Of a stretch of 64,000 bases of DNA, positions 10,640-20,432 are shown piece after piece. The DNA is taken from positions 1,351,336 to 1,415,335 of the forward strand of contig BCHX01000006.1 in NCBI GenBank assembly GCA_001599755.1, read 5' to 3'. Every line of letters starts with the position of its first letter. Position 1 is the first letter of the stretch. The translations under genes and the position numbers were made by a program. Origin of the DNA: Gliomastix tumulicola. Its lineage: Eukaryota; Ascomycota; Sordariomycetes; Hypocreales; Bionectriaceae. A model generated the notes under the pieces. The model had not been told where the DNA came from, made no database searches, and worked only from the letters and a program-made list of their open reading frames with translations.

Positions 10640-13360
10640 TCATATAACAGTCCATCGCGCAAGCCATCCCACATTCTCACCTGCGTTCCTCACAACACAG
10701 AGCCTCCCCTCCTGAGCATCCGCCCGGAGATCGGCCAAGACCTTGTCCACGGCGATGCTCCCGATAGCCGTACCCTGACCTTCAGCCAAGTTGAAAGACC
10801 CCGTGCTCACAAACCCGATTAAGTCCTCCGCGTCGGGAGTCAACGGGTGGTGGCCGTTGATATCTGTCTCGTTGGCTTTGGCCGGTGGCCAGCGGCCCGG
10901 TGCTGTGAGCTTGGAGGCCAGTAGCTTTTTGCGTGCTTCTAGGCCCTCCTTTGTCCCGGCCTTGGGGAGTTTGGGGCCTCGCGCACTAGGCTTGGAAGAG
11001 GAAGGAACAGACAGACGGGCTAACCACTGGTCCCGGAGGTCGCGGGGGAGGCCCGGCGGTGAGCTGCTGCTGCAGGACGAATCGGGCGGAATGGTCGCCG
11101 GGACTTCGGCGTCTGAGGACGTCGGGGCCGGTTTTGACGGAGACGGCAGCCGATAGACCCTGGCGCAGGGACCTACGACCCCCCGTGATAGGATGGATAT
11201 GTGCACCGCGGCAATGGCGTTCGGTACGGGGGCTGTTGTGTCGGGTGATGATATAAGACTTATGAAATCAGCCTTGGAGACTCCATTGAGGAGCTTTAGC
11301 AAGCCTGTGTCCTCGACGACGGGGACCAGCTCTTTCTTAGAAGAGTCGCCGTCCACGTCCATCGCATCATCTTCAGGCGCTGGCGAGGACGCGGCTTCTG
11401 GCCCCTTCTCCTTCCGACTGTCCAGTCCAAGCAGATACTCAAAATCACAGGCCAGCCCGTCGCCGAGCTCTCCTCTCCTCCCGGCCCCCAAATCGAGCCT
11501 GTCCCACGCCACCCTCTTACTCTTTGGCCTCTTGCCCCATGCTTTCTTTCTGATGGCTCGCTGCTCGGCCTCCCAGGCCGTTCCAGCATCTGTCGTCATG
11601 AAGTCTGCGGGGAACCACGGCTGCCCTCTCTCGAAGGCGACCTGCCTGATCTCATTCAGACCCGCGAAACGTGGGTTCGCTCCTGTCAGCAAGGGGCAGC
11701 GCACCAGGCTGTACCAAAACGCCGTGATGCACTTCCACGGAGCCAGGAGAGTCCAAGTCCCCTGAGTCTGTGTGTCCGCGCCAGACCGACTAGCCAGAAG
11801 GATGATGGGGATGGGAGGGTCGAGAGACGTGAGTTTGAGGAATGACCCGGGGGATGCCTTGGACCGTCGCCGGTTGAGGGTGCCTTGGGTTGGGAGTTGG
11901 GAGGCAGCGAGCCGGGCCTTTCGATCAAACAGGCCGTAAGGCTGCAAGCCCTCCTCTGCAGGCCATGTGCTTAGAAGCGTAAGCAGTTTCATTTCGTCAT
12001 CCGGATCTTCTGATACGTTGACCCTCTTTGGCGGATATCTTAGTCGAGGATCTTGAGCAGAGAAGCTGAGGACTGAGTTGGGAGGCAGGGAGGAGGGGTT
12101 TGTCAATCCTGATAGAGATTTCCAGAGCTCGGCATGTTTTGATTCTGGATGCTTCTTGGTGATGTATGGTGTTAGCACAGACTGGAGAGCCTCCGTTGAC
12201 GCCGGCCCTGTGATTTCGATGCTGCCGATCTCAAACCGGAGATCTTCTATAAACAGCTGTGGTGTCTCCATCTTGGCCAGCCGCAACAGTTCATAGAAGA
12301 GCTCAAGGAAGGCCGACGGATGTACCCGAAACAGTGCTCGGCGTGCCGTCCCCTTCTCTTCGTCCGACTTGGCAGGATCCCAGACGATTGTTGCCGGAGC
12401 AATTTGCCTCCGACCCTCCTTCGTCTCTTTGCTGAGAGAACCTGTCCATGATCTTGTGCCCGCTCTCCACCGGCGACCTTTCGCATTCCAGCAGCTGTCC
12501 GGCACTCCAAGCCTCTTCATGACGCGCTCCATCCCGGGCGAGTTGCCGTATAGCCCAATGGTGCTGATGTAGCTCATGTCCCACAGAACCGCCCCGCGTG
12601 CGCCCTGAGCACGGTGCGTTGGCCGATAAATCTTCTCGTTCGGCGTCAACGGAACAGCAAAGCGCCAGAGCGGGTTCTTGGGCTCTGTCATCCGAGCCCG
12701 CTTTGCGTGCCAGGCATGGGTCGGCAGCCACGTCTTGTTCAGCTGCCTCTTCCTGAACTTGGCAGGCGGCCGCGGCGGCTCATTGATGGCGTTCCTGTGT
12801 ATCTTCGGCCTCGGTTGACGTGTGACAATAGGACCGCTCCGAACCTGACCCTGCTTCGGGGTCTTCCGTCGCTTCTTCCTCGCCGCCAGTATCCCAGCGC
12901 GTCTGGCCGCCTCGACTCGTAAGCGCGCCCGTGTCGTCCGCGGTTTCCGTCTCCTCGCCTCGACCGACGGCGTGTTCTGCTCCTCCATCTCCTTCCTGGC
13001 CCTCGATCTGAGCCGCTTGGGCATGCGCTTCGCGTTGTGGTTGGCCGTGCGGCGCCGCAGCGCGCGGGGCACCTTCTGGAAGGCGCGGCTCATGCCCGCG
13101 GCCTTGGACGTGGCCATGCTCTGCTCCAGCGACCGGATCTCGAACTCGTGCGCGGCCACGAAGGCCTGGAGGTCGAGCTCGCCATCTCTGAGGGCGTCCT
13201 GCGGCTCCTGCGCGGGGATGGCGCGGGCGGCGTGAATGTCGGCGCGTTTCTGGTTCGAGCGGTCGTTGTTGTTGCGGGGGGCTGCTTGTGGTGCGTCTTT
13301 GCGCTTGGTTGAAGAGCCTGGGGTGCCGCTGGACGGAGCGGACTTCGATTGCGAGGCCAT
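10640..13360 (-). CDS. POP1: RNase P/MRP protein subunit POP1
   Basis: Largest common protein subunit of nuclear RNase P and RNase MRP, needed for pre-tRNA 5' and rRNA processing. One uninterrupted frame of 906 residues. After a basic Ser/Ala-rich start, the N-terminal POP1 domain shows the conserved AFQKVPRALRRRTANHNAKR basic segment near residue 112 and WHAKRARM...PLWRFAVP, with WDMSYISTIGLYG further on. A POPLD-like region lies in the middle (ILLASRSG...GWKCI/WYSLV-type sequence near 550-600), and the C-terminal region ends near GNVGWLARW-type sequence. The length is close to fungal orthologues. The ATG at 13360 is the first in frame. It is divergent from the NT-C2 gene across 732 bp. Confidence 0.93.
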   Translation of the reverse strand: MASQSKSAPSSGTPGSSTKRKDAPQAAPRNNNDRSNQKRADIHAARAIPAQEPQDALRDGELDLQAFVAAHEFEIRSLEQSMATSKAAGMSRAFQKVPRALRRRTANHNAKRMPKRLRSRARKEMEEQNTPSVEARRRKPRTTRARLRVEAARRAGILAARKKRRKTPKQGQVRSGPIVTRQPRPKIHRNAINEPPRPPAKFRKRQLNKTWLPTHAWHAKRARMTEPKNPLWRFAVPLTPNEKIYRPTHRAQGARGAVLWDMSYISTIGLYGNSPGMERVMKRLGVPDSCWNAKGRRWRAGTRSWTGSLSKETKEGRRQIAPATIVWDPAKSDEEKGTARRALFRVHPSAFLELFYELLRLAKMETPQLFIEDLRFEIGSIEITGPASTEALQSVLTPYITKKHPESKHAELWKSLSGLTNPSSLPPNSVLSFSAQDPRLRYPPKRVNVSEDPDDEMKLLTLLSTWPAEEGLQPYGLFDRKARLAASQLPTQGTLNRRRSKASPGSFLKLTSLDPPIPIILLASRSGADTQTQGTWTLLAPWKCITAFWYSLVRCPLLTGANPRFAGLNEIRQVAFERGQPWFPADFMTTDAGTAWEAEQRAIRKKAWGKRPKSKRVAWDRLDLGAGRRGELGDGLACDFEYLLGLDSRKEKGPEAASSPAPEDDAMDVDGDSSKKELVPVVEDTGLLKLLNGVSKADFISLISSPDTTAPVPNAIAAVHISILSRGVVGPCARVYRLPSPSKPAPTSSDAEVPATIPPDSSCSSSSPPGLPRDLRDQWLARLSVPSSSKPSARGPKLPKAGTKEGLEARKKLLASKLTAPGRWPPAKANETDINGHHPLTPDAEDLIGFVSTGSFNLAEGQGTAIGSIAVDKVLADLRADAQEGRLCVVRNAGENVGWLARWTVI

Positions 13361-14092
13361 TGGAGAGAGTCTCTCCCGCCAATCAGGTGGTGTGGGTGTG
13401 TCGTTGACGGATGCCTTGACCTGGGAGCGTGAAGTTTCAATAATTTTGGCGTCGAGGAAGCCGATGGAGCTTTATCGATAAGGATCTCAACACGGGTCAA
13501 GCCACACCAATTGTGGCTAGTATTGACTTTGGCGGGGTTGCTATCCGGGGAGAAAGAAGATTCAATGATGGAAGTTCCAATGAGGAATGGCGATCGATTA
13601 GCAATGATCCCTGTAGCCTCGCCCTCATTCCTTTGCTTTCACTTTCACTTTCACTTTCACTTTCACCTCCATCCTAAGTCTTCGTCCCCCTCTCCAGCGC
13701 TTCCGCCTCCTCTATCCTAGAATCCTGGCTTCCCCGACCTGCATAGGCGTGCTATCCTATCTACTTATTCATCTACCCCTACCTACGTGACGTCGTTGCG
13801 CTGGACAGCGCTTGTTGACCATTGTCTATATACTTCCCGAGCCTCCTCCTACGTAACCCCCACAATCCGGCTGGACCGCATTTGGATACATCTCACCCAC
13901 CTTCGGAAGCGCTTCTTGTGCGACCTGGAGCTTCGAGTCCTTGAACGATCAAGTTGGAAACTCTGTCGGTGTCTCTTATCAGCCGCTCTCCGTCAGACGA
14001 GCTAGTTGGCCTCGGTTCTCACAAGGAAGCCGCATTACCCGGATATCAGCAGCAGTGACCCATCCCGCTCGGCCATTGGCCTCTCTCGGGCC
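13361..14092. promoter_or_regulatory. Divergent promoter region, POP1/NT-C2
   Basis: Gene-free region with five perfect CTTTCA hexamers at 13636-13665 and pyrimidine-rich sequence on the plus strand towards the NT-C2 gene. Confidence 0.55.
13636..13665 (+). repeat. (CTTTCA)5 tandem repeat
   Basis: Five exact copies in the shared promoter region of POP1 and the NT-C2 gene. They could be a simple repeat or a multimer of a TTTCAC-type site. Confidence 0.9.
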
Positions 14093-15699
14093 ATGGCTTC
14101 ATTGAGTATGTGATCTCTCTTGTCCTCACTTCTTTGTCCTGCGGCTTCTCGTCAGTCAGCTTCGGCTCACTTCTCCATTTGCTATGACCCTGACATTTCA
14201 CCATCCATATCTCCGCGAATATCTGCTGACATGCCGCTCTTCAATCCAGTTGCTAGTCGAAGGGTGAGATCGCCCTGATGTTTTGGCTCTCAAACTGCCC
14301 CTTCTGAACCAACTGACTCTCTCTGTATGTATAGGCCAAGTTTGACGTCCATATAAAGGTGAGATGAGATACCCAGAACAGTCCCCCTCCTACCCTTCTT
14401 ACACCCGAAGCTTGCTCGTCCACTCTGCTAACCCCCTCCCAGATATTCGACCTCAACAATGTGCCCCTCGCCAGAGGAGAGTCCTTCATCAAGTGGCACC
14501 TCCGCCACAAGATGCACACGGAGCAGAGCAGCGGCCACACGGAGCGCTGTGACATCCTCAACCACCGCGTGGACTACAACTACGCCAAGGTGATCTCCCA
14601 CGTCCGCGTCTCGGTCGACAGCAAGTCGAACCAGCTCGCGGACTGCCCCATCGAGTTTGAGATCCTTCAGGCCTTCACGGGCCACGACAAGACGACCCTC
14701 GGCGTCGTGCGGCTCAATCTTAAGGAGTATGTCGAGGAGAGCGAGGCCTTCCTGCGGGAGAAGCCGGCGCCAGTGAGCATGCCGCGTGGGCGGAGCAGTA
14801 GTATCGGTATTAGTCCGACGAATGCGACGCGGAAAGCGCGAAAGAGCGTCGAGGTAGAGTCGTCGGCGGTGCTGGATGGCATCGTCAGGAGATATCTCCT
14901 GCAGGAGAGCAAGATCAACAGTACGCTCAGGATTAGCATTCTGATGGTACAGGTTGACGGGGATCGGAACTTCATCGCGACCCCTCTTCGCTCCGCCCCG
15001 ACGTTTGATGGCATTGCTGGCATCGTGGCCAATGAACAAGTAGATGACGATGCTGGGCGTATGTTCACTCTGCCATCCTTTCATCATACCAGACTCATCA
15101 TACACTGACTACTACTACACTCCTCTGCAGCCGCTCCGACAAGCATCTCCAAATCTCGAGATGCCATCGAGATCCAAGACCTCTACCGCCGCACCCTCGT
15201 CGCCTCCTGGTGCCGCCTCCCCGCCGAGCCTACAGCGGACGAGAGCGTCGAGGACATCTTCTCCGGCGGCAACGGCTGGCGCGCCCGCCACGACAGCAGC
15301 AACACCGAGTCCGAGGAGGACACCGACTTCGCGGGCCAGGGCACGCTGCGCCCCAGCGACTTCAAGCGCGTCATGACCGGCCGCCACCGCCACGGCGCGC
15401 ACAGCCACCACCACCGGGCGGCCCACCATCATCATAGCCACCAGCGGATGCCGAGCGGCTCGAGTGATAAGAGCACTCTGACCGTCACCGGCCGCAGGCG
15501 GGGTGCGGAGAAGGACAGCAAGGAGTCGGAGACCGGGGGTCTGAGCAGGAGCGGGAGTCTGGGCAGTCTGACGCCTACGTTGAGCAGTGATAGGATCCGC
15601 GGCGAGAAGGGGTACAGGCGTGCTGACGAGGTCACGGAGGATGATGTGAGGGATAATATGATTGCGTGGACGATGCGCGGTGGAGGGCTTGCAGCGTGA
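14093..15699 (+). CDS. NT-C2 domain protein (EEIG1/EHBP1 type)
   Basis: Fungal protein with an N-terminal C2 domain of the EEIG1/EHBP1 type (PF10358), a lipid- or Rab-related membrane-binding fold. Spliced exons are 14093..14105, 14250..14263, 14335..14358, 14443..15058 and 15131..15699, giving 411 residues. The first three exons are only 13, 14 and 24 nt, yet together they supply MASLIASRRAKFDVHIK, which runs directly into IFDLNNVPLARGESFIKW. All donors are GTATGT or GTGAGA and all acceptors are CAG or TAG. The C2 domain covers about residues 10-220, with a basic serine-rich insert near SMPRGRSSS. The tail is disordered, with a His-rich stretch (HRAAHHHHSH), and carries RPSDFKRVMTGRHR. The role in fungi is uncertain. 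Confidence 0.82.
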
Positions 15700-16109
15700 C
15701 GGGGTTGAGCCTTCTTTTCTTTGATAGTATGAGGTGTCGGTTATTTATGATATGTAATGTAGATGATATTGATTTTGAACAGAGCGCGGCCAACGCACCC
15801 CAAAGCGAATTGTACAATCTAAAGGAGCCCTTTGTGAGACCTTCTGTGAAGCACATTATTGTGTTCCCCCGAGATGCGATAGTAATCAGAGAGTACCTAA
15901 GCTTGAGTAATGTATACTTGATATGTTCGTCTATTGTTAAAAAAAAACTCATTGATCTCGTGGGTGTCTAACTCACATGAAAGACCCGATCTATCTACTC
16001 GCTTACACGTGCCTCCGTGATTTTCATTTCCCCCTCCCTTGATACCCCCTACCGCAAGGAGACCGCGAATGCTTTTTTTTTCTTCCATTTCCAGTATTAC
16101 GTGCCCAGC
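15700..16109. other. Convergent 3' intergenic region
   Basis: AT-rich 3' flanks of the NT-C2 gene and SSZ1. No gene or RNA recognised. Confidence 0.6.
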
Positions 16110-17928
16110 TTACGGAGCAGCAATCTGTCCCCTCACGCCCGTCTTGCTGCCGACCTCTCTCGTCGTGACGACGACGGACAGATCAGCAGCCACGTTGATG
16201 GTAACCTCGACCTTGCCGCCGGCCTTGACGCCCTTGATACCAGCCTCGGCGAGCTGCTTCCCGATCTTCCACACCTTCTCGCGCTTCTCCTCCTCCTCCT
16301 CGTCCGAGTCGTCAAAGTCCGAGTCGTCGTCGTCCTCGTCATCGCCGTTCTCCTCCTTGGCCTTGGGCTCGGGCTTGGTCACCTTGATGTGCGTGCCACC
16401 CTCGACGATCTTGACGAGGACGTCGCCGCCGTCCTTGGGCGCGGAGACGTGGATGGTGCGGCGGGCGGGGACGGCCGTCTCGGAGGGCATGACGGGGGCA
16501 AAGGCCTCCTCGCCGTCGGGGCCGAGCGTGATGACGCCGATGGCGTTGGCGATGTGCTTGACGGTGGTGACGGCCGGGTGCGTCGACTGGTCGATGTCGG
16601 TGGCGTCGTACTCCTGGATGAGCGAGGCCTGGAGGGCGGCACCGCGGGCCTGCAGCTCAGAGGGGTTGATGGCGACGACGCTGGTGGCCGGGGCGAGGAT
16701 GGCGGTGGACTCGGGGAAGAGGCCGCGGAAGTTGTTGGCGATGCGGGGCGTGTGCGAGGTGCCGCCGGCCATGATGACCTCGTCAATGTCGAGCACGTCC
16801 AGGCCGGCCTTCTTGATGGCGCCCTCGACGAGGCGGTTGAAGCCCTCGAAGACCTTGCGGCCGACCATCTCGTAGCGTATCCTGTTGATGGTCAGGGAGA
16901 AGTCGAAGCCGTCCGCGAGGCTCTCGACGCTGAACTGGGCGTTGGTCCCCAGGCTCAGCGCCTTCTTGGCCGCCTCGGACTCGAGGCGCAGCTTGGCCAG
17001 GCTCCGCGGGTTGCCGCGCGGGTCGACGCTGTGCTTCTTCTGGAACTCCTTGGCGAAGTACTCGATGAGCGCGTTGTCGAGGTGCACGCCCGCGAACTCG
17101 TAGTCGTGCGCCGTGGCGAGGACGGTGTACATGCCGCCGCGCGACGCCACGACGGCCACATCGGAGCGCGTCCCGCCGAGGTCGGCCACGACGACGATCT
17201 TGTCCGACACCTCGGCCTCGGGCCGGGCGTCGTAGGCCAGGATCGCGGCGATCGGGTCGGAGATGAGCTGGAGAATCTCGAGGTCCGCGGCCTTGGCGGC
17301 CTCCGTGAGCGCCTCGCGCTGCTTCTCACTGAAGTTGGTGGGCACCGCGATCACGGCCGACGTGACCGTCTTTCCGAGGTACTCGGAGGCGGCCGTGACG
17401 AGACGGCGCAGGTATCGAGTAGAGGCCTCAACCACGGACAGAGTCGAGGCCTCGGCATCCTCCTCTTCCGTCTCCTTGACCGTGAACGAAACAGAGCCGG
17501 CGGTGTCCTGGGGGTGGGCGGCCGCATGGGCATGCGTGGGATCGATGGACTTGAAGCTGTGGCGGGGAGTCAGCACCTCTCTCGTGGCGTGTCAGGGCAA
17601 TGCGAAGGGAACATACTCTTGCCCTAGGAAGTCCTTGAAGTATGCGATAGTGTTGGAGGGGTTGCGAACGAGGAAGGCCTTGGCCTGGGCGCCGTAGTAC
17701 TCGTCGCCGTTGGCATAGGAGAGGACGGTAGGGATCTGACGATCTGAATTCGGGCTCGACGTTAGTACATATGCCTGACCGGGTCCTCACAAAGCACTCA
17801 CCTCCGTCCTCGTTGGCAATGACCTCGGCCTTGTCGTCCTGGGTATAGGCGATGGAGCTGTTGGAGTTGCCAAAGGTGATGCCAATGACCACCCGGTCAC
17901 TGGGCTCGACGCCAGTCTTTTCCGCCAT
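16110..17928 (-). CDS. SSZ1: Ribosome-associated Hsp70-like chaperone SSZ1
   Basis: Atypical Hsp70 of the ribosome-associated complex, the partner of zuotin, acting at the polypeptide exit site. Exons 17928..17802, 17743..17617 and 17556..16110 (introns of 58 and 60 nt) give 566 residues. The phosphate-1 loop is GITFGNSNSSIAYTQ, lacking the canonical DLGTT(Y/N), as expected for Ssz1. Further nucleotide-binding-domain motifs are AVPTNFSEKQREAL, VVADLGGTRSDVAV and VIMAGGTSHTPRI. The substrate-binding part is short. An acidic insert of about 27 residues (Glu/Asp-rich, centred on DDEDDDDSDFDDSDEEEEE) lies between the beta-domain-like region and the C-terminal segment. It is divergent from RRP40 across 872 bp. 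Confidence 0.92.
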
Positions 17929-18800
17929 CTGTGCCGGCTTCTCGGTAGCGCGTTATAGGTCCAATGTCGCCGTAGCTAGAAAACAAATCGTCCTGGAAGC
18001 AAGGGTCTGTCTGGAAGCCGAGCTGCGAAGGGATGTCGTTGACGAGACTACAGAAATTCGAAATTCTCTTTTTTTCTTCCAGTCTCCCACCTTTGGTGGG
18101 GGTTAGATTGTGGGTACGGAAACAGTACCTGCTTCACCAAAAACCAATGGAGCGAGAGGGGCAAGAACGTGGACACAAAAGTCACCAATTCCGAGAGATG
18201 GATTATTTTCCATTCGATCCACCAATTTCAAGGTGTCTAGCTGTGTTGTGAGGTCTTCTGAAGACTATGGAATCCAAACCAATTGCGCATACAGTAGTGT
18301 TGCTCTTGCGGCATGATGAGTTTACACACGTTCGCGAGGATTTTGTGCTACTTGCACGACTGGTCGTGGACGTTTTTGTGACCAGCATTGCGAGATCACT
18401 AGCACAGATAAGATAGAGCACTAACAGTGGACACAGAGATCTGCCCATTATCACATGTATGATCGCCCAGACATCTGTTACTGTTCCTGATACCCCATAA
18501 TAATTATCGCAGCGTCGAAAAAGGCCTGAGAGCTTCACGAACTCCGTGCTCGCACTCGACCAAGCCCAATGACCACCCGAACGCCGCCATTGTCCACTCT
18601 ACGTCGACCGCTACCCTCTCACGCCACCTCCTCACACCTCAGGACCATCACCAGCCTCAGTTAGGGAATCCAAGAGGCTGCGCTTCAATCATATTTTCCA
18701 CAATACCCGGGTTAGACGTCGATAGCCAAACAGTCCATTCGAGAAGTCGCGTCTGCTCGACTGTACGGCCTCAGCATAGATTTCACCACAAAAAGGCGCC
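17929..18800. promoter_or_regulatory. Divergent promoter region, SSZ1/RRP40
   Basis: No gene seen. It separates a ribosome-associated chaperone from an RNA exosome subunit, so co-regulation with ribosome biogenesis is possible. I could not pick out a specific shared motif by eye. Confidence 0.5.
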
Positions 18801-19611
18801 ATGGCGTCTGAGCGAATCATCGTCCTGCCGGGCGACACGATAGATCTTTCTCTAATACCCTCACACCCTACGAAAGCTCTCCGTCTTGGCCCCGGCCTAC
18901 GCCATGCGCCGCCTGATGCCATCATCCCGACAGTAGCAGGCCAGCTCATCGCAGAACACAACAAGAACGCCATCAGAGTAGAAATCGCCAGCGGCAGAGT
19001 AAGCTCTCTCTCTTCTCTCTCTCTCTCTCTTTACACCCGCTACCACACCCGCTAACACCCCTCGATCAAAGTACACCCCGCGCGTCGGCGAGCTCGTCAT
19101 CGGCACAGTCCACCACTCCGCCGCCGACGTCTTCCACGTCCACCTCGCCGACCACTCCGCCGCCGCCCTCCTCCCCCACCTCGCCTTCGAGTCCGCGACC
19201 AAGAAGACCCGCCCCGTGCTCCCCGCGGGCACCCTCGTCTACGCGCGCGTCGCCCTCGCCGACAAGCACATGGACGCCGAGCTCGAGTGCGTCAGCGCGA
19301 GCACGGGCAAAGCCGACGGCCTCGGCCCCCTGACGGGCGGCATGCTCTTCCCCGTGTCGCTGGGCATGGCGCGGCGGCTGATGCTGGCCAAGACGGCGCG
19401 CGACGGCAAGGTCGTCGTGCTGGAGGAGCTGGCGGGCGCGGGCTTGCAGTTCGAGACGGCGACGGGGAGGAACGGGCGGGTGTGGGTGAGCAGCGAGCAG
19501 ACGAAGACAGTGATTGCAGTGGGCAGGGCTGTGCAGGAGACGGATCGGGGGAATCTCGGGGTGGACGAGCAGAAGAAGATGGTGAGGAAACTAATCAAGG
19601 AGATGAGCTGA
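18801..19611 (+). CDS. RRP40: RNA exosome cap subunit RRP40
   Basis: S1/KH cap subunit of the nuclear and cytoplasmic RNA exosome. Exons 18801..18998 and 19072..19611 give 245 residues. The 73 nt intron is a CT-repeat tract. The N-terminal domain starts with IIVLPGDTIDLSLIP. The S1-type domain has YTPRVGELVIGTV...FHVHLADHSAAALLP. The C-terminal KH region ends with the family signature LGVDEQKKMVRKLIKEM. The length matches fungal Rrp40 (about 240). Confidence 0.93.
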
Positions 19612-20432
19612 GAGTTACGAGATCAAGAATACAAAAAGTCACAAGCCTCTGCCGCATCTGTGCAATCTCCAGACACCACCAGTACACCGAGTCCGAGCAG
19701 CGTCTTCAATTTTGCCAAGATATATTATGGAGCCATCAACTACGTCTGATACAGTCACGGCATAAGAACACTACTGCGGGCAAAAACTGCCTTGTCAAGC
19801 TGCAAAAAGAGAGAAACGCAAGTTCGTATTCCATCCTTGAAACGCCAAGGCCATCCGTGTGCCTTGCCGGGCAGACCTAGTTCTTAGATATATCATATCC
19901 CGCTGTAGAGACTGGGGGCAAATGGATCATATCCCTCCAACGCCTTTGATAACCAGTGTTCCCTTTCCCTATCTCCCTCTTTTCTTCCTCTGTCCCATTC
20001 CTCCCTCGGCGCGTGGAAGATAATTCCCACAGCGCAGATCGCCGCCGGACGACTGTAAAAGCCAGGGGGTGTCGCTGGGGACCGGGGAAAAGCGCTTTGC
20101 CATCGTAAAAGAAAAACAAGTGTCGTGCTGCGCTGAATAGCCATGTGTGTGGTGTGTGCACTCCATACCCTCCAAAGACGTATACACTTTCTCATGGATC
20201 AACCCAAGTCATGTCATGTACAATACCAACCTCAACCACCAAACTCCATGCTCAATAATCAAAAGCGGGCCGCTTCTAACGAAGGCTCCTTGGCGTTTCC
20301 GAGATGCCAAATTTCGCCGTGTAGCAAGTCCCAGCAGGCTCGAGCCAAAGCCGTCCCGATCCAGGAGGTTGTGCTCCTGGAGGAAGTAAAAAGCGCCGAA
20401 TAGACTCATACAATGCAGTCCTGCAAATGCGC
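19612..20432. other. Convergent 3' intergenic region
   Basis: Long shared 3' flank of RRP40 and the C2H2 gene. Several short frames are present but none has recognisable content or splice structure. Confidence 0.5.

Noticed and set aside
16017..17627. 536-codon plus-strand frame opposite SSZ1
   Set aside because: Val/Gly/Asp-rich shadow of SSZ1, with no domain and no splice logic.
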